NCBI GenBank assembly: GCA_022376515.1
Contig: WTXI01000078.1
Span: 1 to 64,000, forward strand
DNA length: 64,000 nucleotides
Source: Lactifluus volemus
Taxonomy: Eukaryota > Basidiomycota > Agaricomycetes > Russulales > Russulaceae
Reading direction: 5' to 3'
This document shows, piece by piece, positions 1 through 11,426 of the stretch. The position numbers and the translations under genes are program-made. The notes beneath the pieces are model-generated. The model did no database searches. It was not told where the DNA came from and was given only the letters and a program-made list of their open reading frames with translations. Numbering within the stretch: the first letter of the stretch is position 1; every line of letters starts with the position of its first letter.

Positions 1-412
1 CTCCTCCGGTGCACCCGCTTGTCGTTGCCTTGCTGTTTCTTCGGCCAGTTCGGCAGTCACTTGGTTGTGATGGGCAGCTTCCTGGTTATGTTGGGCCGAT
101 TCCTGGTTGAGATGGGCAGTTTCCTGGTTGAGACAGGCTGCGTCCTGGTTGTGTTGGGCAGTTTGCCAGTTGTGATGGGCCTGCTCAGCATGATGCCAGC
201 CAGGCCTTGGCAAACCTTTCCTGGGATGTTGCAATCCTCAGGTGCACGAGAATGTCTTGATCCAGGGGGACAGGAGCCAGAGTGGCAGGTGGAGGAGCGA
301 CAGATGGAGGTGCTGCAGGTGCTGCAGCACCTCCACCTGCCACACCCCCACCTGCTGCTTCTCCACCTGCTGCTCCAGCTCCTTTTCCCCTGGCTTGAGA
401 CATTCTCACCAA
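1..412 (-). pseudogene. Unrecognised Ala/Gly-rich and Asn/Gln-rich coding relic, cut by the window edge
   Basis: Read on the minus strand, 412-185 encodes an Ala/Gly/Pro-rich stretch ending in a short charged segment (QDILVHLRIATSQERFAKAW). After a one-base frame change, 190-1 encodes about ten-residue repeats of the form AAHHNQ / TAHLNQE / SAQHNQE. The repeat is visible in the DNA as a recurring unit around GTTTCCTGGTTGAGATGGGC. I do not recognise the family. The sticky N/Q/H repeats and Ala-rich linker would fit a gag-like or regulatory protein tail. The frame break and the window edge prevent a gene model. A plus-strand ORF over the same repeats is probably the antisense shadow. Confidence 0.3.
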
Positions 413-816
413 ATCAGCTACTCTCTTTTACCATTCTACACCTTTTGCAATTCATCTAATCATCCCAGAAACCCAAATTTAGTGCTGTCAAGCTCAACTT
501 CAATGACATTTTTGTTCAGGTACGGGCAGATCCCTGGACAAGGAAATGGAAAGACCCATTGGTCTTGGGGATCAAGTGCGGGCAATGGGCAGGTAGCATC
601 CGCAGTTCAAATCCTCAATACCCTTGCACCTGCACTCTCTGTCGTGGAGCAAGTCACACTCAGCCATGGGCATGTTCCAGCCTTAGATGGGGTTGACCGA
701 ATAGCGTGGCGTAAACTTCTCAGACTGCTCAGCAATGTGAAGATACTTCACGTGCAAGCCAAGCTCGTCACTGGGGTTTCTCGTTCTCTACGATCTGAGG
801 GCGAAGAGCCAACTTG
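405..816 (+). pseudogene. Fragment of an F-box-like protein gene (C-terminal part)
   Basis: This stretch aligns with the C-terminal third of the full-length F-box-like gene at 48213-49827. Matching blocks are NQLLSFTILHLLQF, then AVQILNTLAPALSVVEQVTL, then a block ending VTGVSRSLRSEGEE. It keeps the order but changes frame around 465-540, where nucleotide similarity continues without an open frame. It stops just after the SEGEE block, where the full copy goes on for about 40 residues. No F-box, start codon or upstream exons are present, so it is a 5'- and 3'-truncated paralogue. Function is lost. Such F-box-like families are commonly expanded in Agaricomycetes. Confidence 0.7.
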
Positions 817-1080
817 ACATCCGTTGGGAACCTTGGTGACAAGTGCTAGTACTCGCACCACGCTAGCTCCCATGTTTATCTACTTTTCCGTGGATTCTCC
901 AGGTATAGTTTGAGGCTAGATAACATGTCTGTTATGTACAAGTACACGACTACGATGACTTCTTCCTCATGATCACGGAGTCATACGTACTACACGTGTA
1001 TCATCGTGGGACGGCCGCGGGAAGCACCTGTCTGAGCGCACGTGAGCAAGTCTCCCCTTGCCGTCCTGCTCCAGGGCAAC

Positions 1081-2481
1081 ATGACGACGTTTCTAATATA
1101 CTCATTTTTGGTCCTAGCTCCGTTCCATCACTTCTTCCAGTCACGTCAATTTCCCAAGCAGAGGCTCTCCTCGAAAACCACAAAAGTCATCGAGCTCGCA
1201 GACAAACAACGGAAACAGATCCTGACGAGGTATGTTCACTTTCTTGTCAGTGAACCCGACGCTTGAGGTCTTCTCAAGGATCGCCGAACGTATGCCGCTG
1301 TACGACTCGATCGACGACATGAGTACGTTCCCTCCCCTTTCCCCTTTCCCCTCCCCCGTCCCGGCTCCCCCGCGGCTTCCTCACAACCACAATGACGCTT
1401 TGCTGGTTACTAACATGTTAGTCCTGGCCAAACCTAGTTTTTGAATTTTTTCCCTTTCGAGCGCCCACCGCGCTGTCCCCAGTTGAGCTCCGTCATCTGC
1501 TTAGGATCACGGCAAACGAGGTGCTCGAGGAGTTTCTGCGCAAGTGGAGACGTGCGCGAGGCGATTCTAGCTCACCGGCCAGGCGCGCGGTACGTCGCCC
1601 ATTTTTTTTTTCCCTTTCTGATCTGGCTTTCTCACTCGATTGCGTTTACACGTAGATACAGTAGTTGACACCATACTGGCAAAGTTATTCGTGCGAGGCG
1701 AGAAAATGACAGATCTCTATGCCCTTCTCGAAGAGTCAGAAGTGATCATCCTCCCAACGGTCGAACCAGTCTTCCGCGCAGCTGGTCAATACAGCGCACT
1801 TTGAAAGATGTATTCGAAACGTGGGGAGGATGCTGTGCTGCTGGACTTGTGGTCAAAGTGCGCTACAATTTCCTTGCTTTTTGACTCGCTTACGATTGAT
1901 TAATCGTTTCTTCACGATTTCAGACTTGTCGAGGGCGCATGGACAGATCCGGAGATCACACACCCACTCTCTGACATGTCCTCCCTGCTCACTGCAAAAC
2001 AAAATCGTGTATTGACTCAACAATGGGGCGTCTGGTTGGCGGGCAAGGACACGGAACGTGCTATCAAAGTGAGGCATCCCGCGTGTTTTTTCTTTTTTTC
2101 ATTTCTAACCGGCCGACAATAGTTATTGACAGCTCACGGTTCGGCAGAGCGAGGACAAAATGCGGAAGACAAAGCAGCAGATCCGGGTGGTGAATCCCGA
2201 CGCTGCAGCGCGGTTCCTTGAACACCTCGTTCTCCGAAAGAAGAGAACGGTAAGCCTTTTTTGAGGAATGATTCACCCTTTTATGCATGATAATCTTGCA
2301 GGATCCAGCATTTCATACGGAACTTGCACCCATCTGCATCAATGAAGTACTTTCTTTCCTCGCCGACGGCGCCACGTCTAAACTCTGGCAAGCAAAAGGT
2401 ATCTACTTGATCAAGTCCTTTTTGCGATGGCCTGATTTCTTCTTTCACCCAAGCGGCGTCCTATTCTTCCTCGCTCGTCAC
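1081..2481 (+). pseudogene. TGFBRAP1/Vps39-like C-terminal half, copy 1 (degenerate)
   Basis: Homologous to the better copy at 35723-38519. It starts at the shared ATG (1081) and keeps recognisable exons: the LIFGPSS / SQAEALLENH block, a piece of the GIAERMPPYDSIDD block, the EKMTDLYALLEESEV block and the LWQAKG block. The exon encoding ADELAYIYQRIGFQC through the LFQGELDPR block is missing, so the gene jumps to DANPTLEV. An in-frame TGA replaces the Cys codon after YSAL (about 1801). Family members act in HOPS/CORVET-type tethering at the vacuole and endosome. At about 2481 homology ends abruptly and a SWI3/RSC8 fragment begins, marking a rearrangement junction. Upstream, a CACGTGAG-containing flank is shared with copies 2 and 3. 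Confidence 0.8.
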
Positions 2482-3321
2482 AACAATGCATATGCAAGTT
2501 CCTTGAACTACCATACCAATCGAAGACACATACCTTGCAAACAAGGTGAAATGGGCGCGTTACGATGCACGGGTGCCGTCCGAGAGCCAAGAGTGTTGTC
2601 GCATTCCTTGCTGGGGTCGAGTTGCCGCAGAAGCCGCCAAGACCGCATTGCACGACCTCACAGAAGAAGGAGACCAGTCCAGGCCTGCATCAGACAGCAA
2701 TGAACACATGGAATCGGAGAAGAAGGACGACGCTTCGAAGGATAGTATGGACAAGGACGCTACCGAGAGGTCGTCCAGCCTGGCTGATGCCCCCTCCAAC
2801 ACCGCTGCTCCTGGAGCCGATGATATGTCTGTCGACGGTCCAGCTCCCAAGCCTACTCCTGGCGTCCCCCACTCGAAGGTGGTGCAAGCCGCAAAGCTAG
2901 CTCTCAGCTCGTCCGCCAAAGCAGCTTCCGTACTCGCTGGTGCGGAGGAGACTCAGATCCGTTCAATGCTCGCTGTGGTGATTAAGCTGACGTTGACGAA
3001 GCTGGAGCTGAAAATGTTGCAGTTGAAGAGTTGGAGGAGATTCTGGAGGAGGAACGGCGGGCGCTGGAGGCGACGAGGTTGGCGCTGGTTAGCGAGCGTG
3101 TCGGCCTGAAGCGGCCTCTCGAGGGTGTGCGCGCTGAACTTGCTAGACTTGCGTACAGCACGGGCAGCGCGAGCAGCGCGAGCGCCGTGGCAACAGTCGT
3201 TGGGCAGACTGGCCTTGGAACGACGGGCCAAGGTCTTCGCACGACCGAGGTGCAAGGTGGCGCCATCGTTGAAGTCGAGGGAGGTCCCTTGAGCGGAGGG
3301 AACATTGCTGCACTATCTTAA
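2482..3321 (+). pseudogene. SWI3/RSC8 (SMARCC-type) chromatin-remodelling subunit, C-terminal fragment 1
   Basis: The decoded pieces match the C-terminal region of SWI/SNF-RSC subunits: a SVVAFLAGV block (2582-2620), an acidic Ser/Asp/Glu linker with KKDDASKDSMDKD, the AAKLALSSSAKAASVLAGAE segment, KLTLTKLELKM, and a charged coiled coil (EELEEILEEERRALEATR) ending in a Gly-rich tail with stop TAA at 3319-3321. The SWIRM and SANT domains expected upstream are absent. Frame changes near 2620 and near 3020 break the reading; the second may be an intron or indel. It sits directly behind TGFBRAP1 copy 1 and is followed by a P450. It is a dead fragment, repeated at 10426-11058. Confidence 0.8.
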
Positions 3322-3677
3322 TGGTCACTGCCAGTGGTCGGGTCGTGCCTAGTAAGCGATGATATGCGTATTTGTCATTGTTTGCAAAAATCTGTCTCTC
3401 CCTCGGTATATTGTGCTTCTCTGCTCTCTCTCGTGTTAAGGATTTGTCGCCTTAGGATCTCGCGTGCCACCATTATCGCCCCGATATATGGCTTATTCCA
3501 CTACCGACTCATGATATCATTGTAACTTGTTGTATAGAGTACGTTGCCTAGTAGGGGCAATCCGAACTTGATCGAGATGCCATCGCTGAGGCTCACAGTT
3601 GCCTCACGCCGCCCGGCTAGAGTTGTTGGCTCGACCGCTCGCTCGCCCTTCCCTCCTGCCCACTTTTACATCTGACA
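3322..3677 (+). other. Conserved spacer between SWI3 fragment and P450-A
   Basis: No coding potential seen. The same spacer, about 90% alike by eye, separates the second SWI3 fragment from P450-B (11059-11426), so it was duplicated with its neighbours. Because it directly precedes the P450 start it probably carries the P450 promoter. No clear TATA box stands out. Confidence 0.5.
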
Positions 3678-5565
3678 ATGTTCACAATCCTATCCGTCTT
3701 CCTTTCTCTCCTGGGCCTAATATTTATACAACGATTCTTTGAACTCCGAAGGATTGCGCGCAATGTTGGGTAGGTAATCTTATGTTCAAGAATATGACAC
3801 CAGGGAATGACTGTGTTGCTATGACGCTCGCAGCAATATCCCCGGTCCTCGCTACCTTTTCAGTGTGCCATCCATTCCGGGACGATTGATGCAGCGCAGC
3901 CTGCCACCAATCCCTTACCTGAATGCAGGGGAAGTGTGGGCGTTCAGGAGGAAATACGAAGGTAGGCTCACATCACCCATGATAAACAGCACTATCCAGG
4001 CCTCATTCCCGCCCAGATTTTGCTTCTGCTGGACAGGATTTTATTACTCTAGTAAGCCATTACGATCCCCGATCTCCGCAGATGTACATTCAAGCAATCG
4101 GCTGATAGATTACCGCATTTCCTCGGCCGGAGTGCACCATCTTCCTCGCAGATGCGGATATGATCAAAGTCGGTTAAGGTTGTGCCGCGTCGAATTACAC
4201 GTCCCTGACTATGTACCATAGGAAGTCACCACGTCTCGTGCCAAATTTCCGAAGAACCTCCAGTTATATGGAGTATTGGCCGTTTTTGGACCGAATATCG
4301 TGGCTTCTGAAGGACATGAATGGAAGAGGTATCGAAAAGTTGTTGCGCCACCCTTCTCAGAGGTATGCATTATTGTTAGTCCGTTGCCTCATTCTTGACA
4401 CAATTACCAGAAAAACAACAAGTTGGTATGGGATGAGACCGTCAAAATTATGTTAGACCTGTTCAGCAACGTGTGGGGTGATAAGCCCGAAGTCATCGTA
4501 GATCACTTTCTGGACATTACTCTACCAGTAGGCTGCTGAGACTCATATATATTATGTATACCTGTGCCTAACATCTCCACAGACTACGCTCTTTGTCATC
4601 GGTATCGCAGGCATGCTTTCGTGATATCCCACCTAACTCATCCAATCTGATGTTGGCGCATTCTAGGGTTCGGCCGTCAGGTGTCATGGACCAGTGACCT
4701 TGTTATTCCTCCTGGCCACCAGATGACCTTCAAGGATGCGATTCACATCTTATCCAGCAATCTAATCATGAAGATCCTTCTCCCCGACTGGGCTCAGGGC
4801 GCAACCTCACATACAAGGAAGGTTCACCTGGCCTTTACTGAACTGAAGGTATGCGATTTCAATATCTCAGCCTTACGTCCGTCACACCCTTCGTTACTGA
4901 TGCATCGAGCAGCAATACATGCTTGAAATGGCGAATGATCGCAGGAATGGTGACATGAAGGAGGAACGCTACGATCTGTTTAGCGGCCTTCTGAATGCAT
5001 CACAGGAGGAGCCCATCAGAAAAAAAGATGGCCCACTATATAGTTATGTATTATGATATATAATACCACATTTGTTGTATGTCTTGCCAGTCCTGCAACA
5101 GAATGCATTGTGAAACAGCTGACATTGAAATGTAGTTGATGCAGACCATGTATTACCATTTATTAGAATATACTTGAGTACATTGTGAATCTCTACGTAT
5201 GGGAATGTATTGAGCTTGACTCATGTACTGCCATGTACAACAATTTGCTAGTACAGTTTTGTGTTACATCTCAAAATAAGCATGTTTCAGGCCAGACATC
5301 ATGATATAATTGCAGAACAAACAATTCATCTCATTAAGGAAGGTGGGGCAGCCACAGCATACCTAGGATCCACAAACAGAAACCTCATGTCGAGAACAAT
5401 TTGCACTTACATGGTGTTCCTCCTCCCACTTGAGCTCTTTGTCTGCAGGATGATTAGGGAGATGGCACTACCCACACCGCTAACAAAGGAGAACACGCAT
5501 TAGGCAACGGTTGATGAAGCTTGGAACAGACAGATTTGATTATTAAGAACGTCTGGAGAACGGGC

Positions 5566-6033
5566 GACTCACCAGGGTGATTGAGCAGGCGCATCGCATT
5601 CTCAGTTCCTGAGTATCCCAAGGTCATCCCCTCGGTCCACCGATTGTTTCGCTTGTAAAATTGTTGGGTCGAGTTGGCATCCTTGCCCTGCACGACGATA
5701 TCTTGCTGCGAGTCGGTCCCCGCTTTGATCAGACGCGCGATCGCGTTGGTGATCGCCAGAGCGGCGGCTAGGGTCGAGTTGTGGACTTGCAGATCGACGG
5801 TGGAGAAGCGCGTCGAGTTGTGCGGACGTGCCATGAACTGTTGAAGGCGTTGCGTCGCAGCCTCGATCGCCCTTGTGGCGCCGACCATTTCTTGTTCGAC
5901 GAGATCGCCAATGTCCCCGTTGGCGTTAGCGAGAGACTTGCCCTTGGGGATGATCGCCTCGACCGATTCGGATAGCTTCGTGAGCGCACCGCAAACTTCG
6001 CTGTTATTGCACATCGCGACGCTCATACGTTGT
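5566..6033 (-). pseudogene. Captured Sla2/HIP1R (talin-HIP1, I/LWEQ region) gene fragment
   Basis: The minus-strand frame reads LTKLSESVEAIIPKGK, NANGDIGDLVEQEMVGA, RAIEAATQRLQQFMARPH, VDLQVHNSTLAAALAI, NAIARLIKAGTDSQQD and QQFYKRNNRWTEGM. This is the region just before and into the actin-binding I/LWEQ module of the endocytic adaptor Sla2 (End4/HIP1R). The fragment ends at a splice-donor-like GTGAGT near 5575. No ANTH domain or C-terminal actin-binding core is present. It lies wholly inside the CATCAG element, in the opposite orientation to the host P450, so it is best explained as a host fragment picked up by the transposon. The parent gene is not in this window. Confidence 0.8.
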
Positions 6034-6039
6034 TTGCGG

Positions 6040-8190
6040 TCGACGAGTTCGAGTGTGTAGCATAGCTGTTTGCAACTCCATCAGTTGATCTTGTAAAATG
6101 ACGACACAAATATCAAGCTCCTCTATGCGTCCGAAAGATGTATGAGGAAGGCAATACGCACCCGCTCATCCAACGAACTTTTGACTTGCGTCTTGCAGAC
6201 TTTTTCCGCCCTCCTCCACGCTTTTCTACCTATCCAACGTACTCGCAACTTCTGTATCGACCTGATCGATGCGGCCGACAAGCCTGTCGGAAGTGTGCCT
6301 CCTGGCTATGCGCCACTGAGCCATCTATCAGCGCAAACCAGTCATAAAATTGTTGTGGAGATCAAGATAAAGATACGATTCACAGCGGGAAAGACCGGAA
6401 CATCGACTTGGGACGGAACAACGCGGGCCGGGTACGAAAAATCCACGACACTCTGTGACAAGTAATGGGCAAGCACGCTCGTAAACGTCAGCGCAAGCAT
6501 AGTGCAAAAAGTGAATCAGCCATGCCTCCAGGTACAGAGGCGCTGTTGGATGGTGATGATGTCAACAAGGACGACGAAGAACGAAGGCCCGAAAGTCTAC
6601 TCTTCGACAAGCCATTCGTTAAAGAGCGAAGCCTCACCTGACTCTGACGGACACGAACCCGAAGCCCTCCCCCTCCTCCTCCTGTCTGGATTGGCTGCTT
6701 CGGATGTAGTGCATGGGAAAGCGGTGTGGGAGGACAGGAACTTGAACCAAGTTTGACATGCTGTAGGGGAGTTGACGGGGGGGAAGCATTGCTGGCAGAG
6801 TCCTCTCGTGAAGGCTGTAATGATGCTGAGTTGCAAGGGATAAATGGAGAACATAGAAGGGACTGACTCTAACTGTGGATAATGGTAGAGAGGGTCTCCG
6901 CTCAACAGCAGCATTGAGGGCTGCCGCACTTTTGGTCTCAGCATCTCTGCCCACCCGTTCTAAGTCAGACGTATCTCCATCACACAGTTCGAAGGCTCCG
7001 TCGACGCACCAGAGGGTAAGGCAGCCCGAAAGCAACCTATATGCGCTAATATATGCTCTGATTCCAATGTACAACAGCATCCACGTCATCTTGCGGGGCA
7101 GCTACGAGCCCGTGCACCATCCCGCACGCCTTGCAGTGTTTGCACTCGTAGCTGATACTTCGGACGACCCGGATGACTCATCAAAAGAGTGCTTCGGAGA
7201 GCGATATCACGCTCCTGCGTGCGGGAAATAGTGATGGCGGTGCAGGAGGTGACACAGACATCGAGCTTGGGAGAGGGATGTTGGAGGCGGATGGCCGTGG
7301 TGGAAGAAGAGTGCCGGAGTACTCGAGAACTCCATCGTGGAGTTCTCGCGGACGCAAAAGAGGTTTCGGTGCAGAGACGGGTGAGCTTGGTAGTTGAAAT
7401 AGAGGCAACGTGTCCTCATCGGTAGTGGCTAAGTGGCTTGGGTGGGGAGGTGCGCCATGGGAAAGAGGGCAAGAGAGCGTGAAGTTTCAAGGGAGCTACA
7501 ACGGCCGGCGGCCCGGAGTGGAGAAAGTGAAAAGTGCTAGTCTGGTGGCTTGGGCCCGTAGTAGGTCCAGCGCGTGCAATCTTCCCCTTGAGTTATGAGT
7601 TAAGACAGAGAATAAATCACTTTCAAAAACAAACTACAAGCTTCCAGACTGTGACAAGAGACACTACATACTAGTAGATGAAAGAGAATGATGTTGGCCA
7701 AGTGTGAAGCTCGTAATGAGCAAGCTTGGGTGACCCGGGCCATCCCAGCACTGGCAGGCAAGCTCCGAGTCGGCGGAGTCTCAGACTCAAGACTTGGTCG
7801 CAGACAATGAGCACTACATGCTATGCCTTTGAATGTAGTCCTATGTAGAGGACATAGTCCAAAGTATTCTGTATCACATTACTTGTATTTGTGATGAAAT
7901 TTAGTTTGTGCATTACATTGAGACTACATTTCTGTTGTCCCTATGCCAATGTCACCGGCAAGTCCTGTATCACATTGTATTGTGACTGCAATTCCCTTGG
8001 CCCAGTGCAGGGCAGATAACAAGACCTGCTTGTCAGATACAGTGTGACCCCATCTCATATATTGTGGTGTGAGACTTTTTTTTCAATCTATTCTTGGCTG
8101 CATATACTGTAGTCTTCAATACTTAGCAAATCCGGACTTGTAACTATTAGGATGTCATGTATTTCCATATACCCGGTTGTCACTTTTTCT
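6040..8190. other. Remaining interior of the CATCAG element, no recognised gene
   Basis: Several short ORFs exist (for example 6142-6465 and 6875-7231 on plus, 7089-6634 on minus) but none resembles a known family and none has convincing exon structure. A perfect 11-bp hairpin with a 3-bp loop lies at 7324-7348. From about 7600 to 8180 the sequence becomes AT-rich and full of short TGTAT/ATGTAG words, mirroring the left subterminal region. I infer unrecognised captured DNA plus transposon subterminal repeats. Confidence 0.4.
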
Positions 8191-9419
8191 GATGCCGGAG
8201 AGCGGTCCGGCGATAAGTGATCAAGAGCTTATGGGTAAATCCTCACTGTCGCTTCGTATCCCATTTTGGAGGTGCCCTTACTAAATGTTTCAGGAAACAT
8301 GTTTATCTTTATTATTGCTGGACATGAGGTAGGTTCATCCACTACGTGGGGTGTGCCCTAAGACGTTCCCTGAGACGTTGTACCACAGACAACAGCCCAT
8401 GCATTGTGCTTCGCATTCGCTCTTCTAGCTCTCTACCCGGATGAGCAAGAGCGCTTGTATCAACATATCAAAGGCGTGTTGTCAAGCCTGAACAGAATGC
8501 CTGTAAGTCGAACTGAATCTCACTCTAGATAACAAACTAAGCACCTGTAGACATACGAAGATATGAGTCGGTTCACGCACTCTTTGGCGTAGGTCCATCA
8601 AAAGTTTCATCAGAATGATGGTTTTCATTGATGTGCAGCGTTTTATACGAGACTCTGAGGCTGTTGTGAGTGCCCGTTCGAATCGAGTGACCACGTCGAG
8701 GGACTAACTACGCATGCATAGCCCCTCGGTATGTTTAAAGAAATGTAGAGTGGATCAAAGTCAGTCATACTCTATGGTCCCAAGGTACCCGATATCCCCA
8801 AGATGGCGGCAGAGGATACAACGTTGATGGCGAGCAATCGCGATGGCACAAAGACGAGTATTCCCGTCCCAGCAGGGACAACGGTGTCTCTGCACTTGCC
8901 TGGTATTCACTATAATCGTATGTTAGCCGCATTACATCTCGTGGGCTGGTTCTTACGAGGTCTCACAGCGCGATACTGGAAGGATCCCCATATGTTCAAG
9001 CCAGAGAGATTTCTCAGGGACTGGCCCAAGGATGCCTTCCTTCCGTTTAATCAAGGTATGGCATACCTAGCAAGGTGATCACTGCTTAAGAATTCTTGTA
9101 GGCGCCCGAGCTTGTCTAGGGAGACGGTGCGACTTGTGTCGTGATATAACTGAAAACAAAAAAGCCCTGACGTGTTCTTCTAGATTCGCAGAAATTGAAG
9201 GCATAGCGGTGATTACTATGATTGTGTCGAGATATAAGATCGAAATCAAGGAGGAGCACCAGTTTGCCGGCGAGACATTTGAGGAGCGCTATGCTCGTGT
9301 AACGGCCTTCAACGAAAGTTTGACTTTGGGGTAAGTTGTGTCCACGCCGCCTTTGGCCAGCTTACGGAATGGATTGCAGACCTTCTCGGGTGCCGTTAGT
9401 GCTTAAGAGGCGAGAGTAA

Positions 9420-10425
9420 GCCCCTTAGTTTCTACCCTGTTTTCTGCGGCCCTGTGTTATTTTCATGAACGAACCGAGACCACCGATAAGAGTCACAAGA
9501 GGTGCATGTAACCCTGACAGCCATTGTCGTATGACAGCTAAGGAACAGTGAATGATTTATTCTTTCAAATGTGGGCGATGAGTGTATTCGCAACCCTATC
9601 GATCTGCCTGAGATCGCATCACAAAGCTCTGGTCACTGGCTAGGGTCTAGCGCACTAGGCCGCTTGCCGATCTTCACATTGTTCCTGGAGTTAAGCCAGT
9701 GCATGCCCAGGCCTTCTTGCTTGTCGAGTTCAATAAAATCATGCGAGAAATGATGGAAGGCATGGGTTCGGAGACTTTTACACAGAGTTTAAGTGATATT
9801 GCGATGCGATCGCCTCAGGAGCGTGTTGTGTAAACGCGCTTTCGCTCGACAAGTTCGAGTACTATACAGCGTGCTCTTCCATCATGGCCGCGCGCCAAGT
9901 TATATTATCATTTCCCGAAACGCTTGTAGATAAATGACATCACCATCATGCGGGCTTATTGGAAACATCAATTTATCCGATGGATTGTCCTGCCAGTAAT
10001 CAGTACTACGCGGTCCATCTGACCCCTCCTCTGACTCTCAAAGTCCTTTGCTATTGTAGTCTTCGTTGTGAGCGTAAGCAAGAGACGTATTAATACGATT
10101 CCTTCCCGAGTTCCAAAGATCGAAAGTCTGACTGCGAGGTAAGAAATTGAACTATGAATGTTCAACGACAAGGAGTTTTGGCGGGACAGTCACACTTCAC
10201 TCACTGCACTTGCATGGCGAGAAAGAAGATAACTTCGTTTCCTGGGAATATATATATATATTGAAGCAGGCATATGCACACCAAACTTCTGGACAACCCC
10301 CGGACTTCCATTCGTCTCCTTACGGAACTTGCTTTCACAGGAGTGCTGGGGATGCCGTGGGCGTCTCAGAACCGTGATGATGTAGCTTGCTGTCTGCGAT
10401 CGGTCACATTTTCTGGCTTGTAACG
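9420..10425 (+). other. P450-downstream module of unit 1, partly inverted
   Basis: The first about 180 bp after P450-A match the downstream DNA of copies B, C and D. From about 9598 to about 10015 the sequence matches the reverse complement of the equivalent stretch downstream of copy B (about 14170-14640), then the original orientation returns at GACCCCTC. Around 10330-10400 a second, shorter inverted piece occurs. The module then joins the second SWI3 fragment. No gene is recognised. The inversions are inferred by reading homologous blocks in opposite directions. Confidence 0.6.
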
Positions 10426-11058
10426 ACCTCACAGACGATAGAGAATAGTCCAAGCCTGTATCAGAGGGAAATGAACACACGGAACCGCAAAAGAATACGC
10501 TCCGAAAGATAGTATGGACAAGGACGTTAACCAGCCTGGCTAATGCCCCCTCCAACACCGCTGCTCCGATATGTCTGTCGACGGTCCAGCTCCCAAGCCT
10601 ACTCCTGGAGTCCCCCACTCAAAGGTGGTGCGAGCCGCAAAGCTAGCTCTCAGCTCGTCCGCCGAAGTAGCTTCGGCACTCGCTGGTGCGGAGGAGACTC
10701 TGATCCCTTCGATGCTCGCTGTGGTGATTAAGCTGACGTCGCTGGAGCTGAAAATGTTGCAGTTGAAGAGTTGGAGGAGATTCTGGAGGAGGAACGGCGG
10801 GCGCTGGAGGCGACGAGGTTGGCGCTGGTTAGCGAGCGTGTCGGCCTGAAGCGGCCTCTCGAGGGTGTGCGCGCTGAACTCGCTAGACTTGCGAACAGCA
10901 CGGGCAGTGCGAGCGCCGTGGCAGCAGTCGCTGGGCGGACTGGCCTTGGAACGATGGGCTAGGGTCTTCACGCGACCGAGGTGCAAGGTGGCGCCATCGT
11001 TGAAGTCGAGGGAGGTCCGTCAGGCTTGAGCGGAGGGAACATTGCTGCACTATCTTAA
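10426..11058 (+). pseudogene. SWI3/RSC8 C-terminal fragment 2
   Basis: Second copy of the fragment at 2482-3321, shorter at its 5' end: it lacks the VVAFLAGV block and starts within the acidic linker. The AAKLALSSSAEVASALAGAE segment, the EELEEILEEERRALEATR coiled coil and the NIAALS tail are kept. Where copy 1 encodes Gln near the tail, this copy has TAG (10960-10962), a premature stop. There are also small deletions, for example in the SSLAD stretch and in the TLTKLE stretch. It is followed by a copy of the spacer at 3322-3677 and by P450-B, so it was duplicated as a SWI3-spacer-P450 block. Confidence 0.8.
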
Positions 11059-11426
11059 TGGTCACTGCCAGTGGTCGGGTCGTGCCTAGTAAGCGATAAT
11101 ATGCGTATTTGTCATTGTTTGCCCAAATCTGTCTCTCCCTCACGGTATATTGTGCTTCTCTGCTCTCTCTCGTGTTAAGGATTTGTCGCCTTAAGATTTC
11201 GTATGCTACCATTATCGCCCGATGTATAGGCTTATTCCACTACCGACTCATGATGTCATTGTAACTTGTTGTATTGAGTACGTTGCCTAGTAGGGACAAT
11301 CCGAACTTGATCGAGATGCCGTCGCTGCGGCTCAAAAGTTGCCTCACGCCGCCCGGCTTCCCGGAGAAGAGTTGTCGGCTCAATCGCTCGCTCGCCCTTC
11401 CCTCCTGCCCACTTCCACATCTGGCA
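11059..11426 (+). other. Spacer and probable promoter region of P450-B
   Basis: Near-copy of 3322-3677. It ends with the CTCGCTCGCCCTTCC stretch shared by the P450 copies shortly before the ATG. No gene and no clear TATA box are seen. Confidence 0.4.

Larger units (their letters stand above)
5014..8194. mobile_element. Non-autonomous TIR DNA transposon in P450-A, CATCAG family, with captured Sla2 exons
   Basis: The element starts CATCAGAAAAA and ends TTTTTCTGATG, a perfect 11-bp terminal inverted repeat. Comparing P450-A with copies B and C shows the insertion point: the pre-insertion sequence reads GAGCCGGAGAGC, and CC is present on both sides, so the target duplication is 2 bp. Subterminal regions are AT-rich with many TGTATT/CATGTA-like words at both ends. 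No transposase is visible in 3181 bp. The interior carries a fragment of a Sla2/HIP1R gene and about 2 kb of unrecognised, GC-richer sequence. Two-base duplications occur in CACTA/EnSpm-like and ISL2EU-like superfamilies; the CATCAG end matches neither canonical terminus, so the superfamily is open. Confidence 0.85.
3678..9419 (+). pseudogene. Cytochrome P450 copy A, split by a 3.18 kb transposon
   Basis: Haem-thiolate monooxygenase with an N-terminal membrane anchor (MFTILSVFLSLLGLIFIQ), so an ER enzyme; substrate unknown. Exons can be followed through introns of about 50-60 bp: NIPGPRYLF, the KYEDFASAGQDFITL segment, the AFPRPECTIFLADADMIK block, FGRQVSWTSD, the I-helix AGHETTAHALCF, the ExxR motif YETLRLF, the PERF block and the haem-binding FNQGARACLG, ending LVLKRRE at TAA 9417-9419. 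Coding breaks inside an exon after NASQEE at 5013 and resumes at 8195 with the expected SGPAISDQELMG, the gap being a TIR element. Without it the frame appears open. One intron (after GIA, near 4608) uses a GC donor. It cannot make a normal enzyme unless the element is spliced out. Confidence 0.9.

Noticed and set aside
19..459. 146-codon plus-strand ORF with GSFLVVMG-like repeats
   Set aside because: It is the antisense reading of the Asn/Gln repeat; its hydrophobic repeats are a by-product of the DNA repeat.
10330..10400. Phase-variation style invertible switch controlling P450 expression
   Set aside because: No recombinase and no long inverted repeats at the edges; the flip is noted, but a regulatory role is unsupported.
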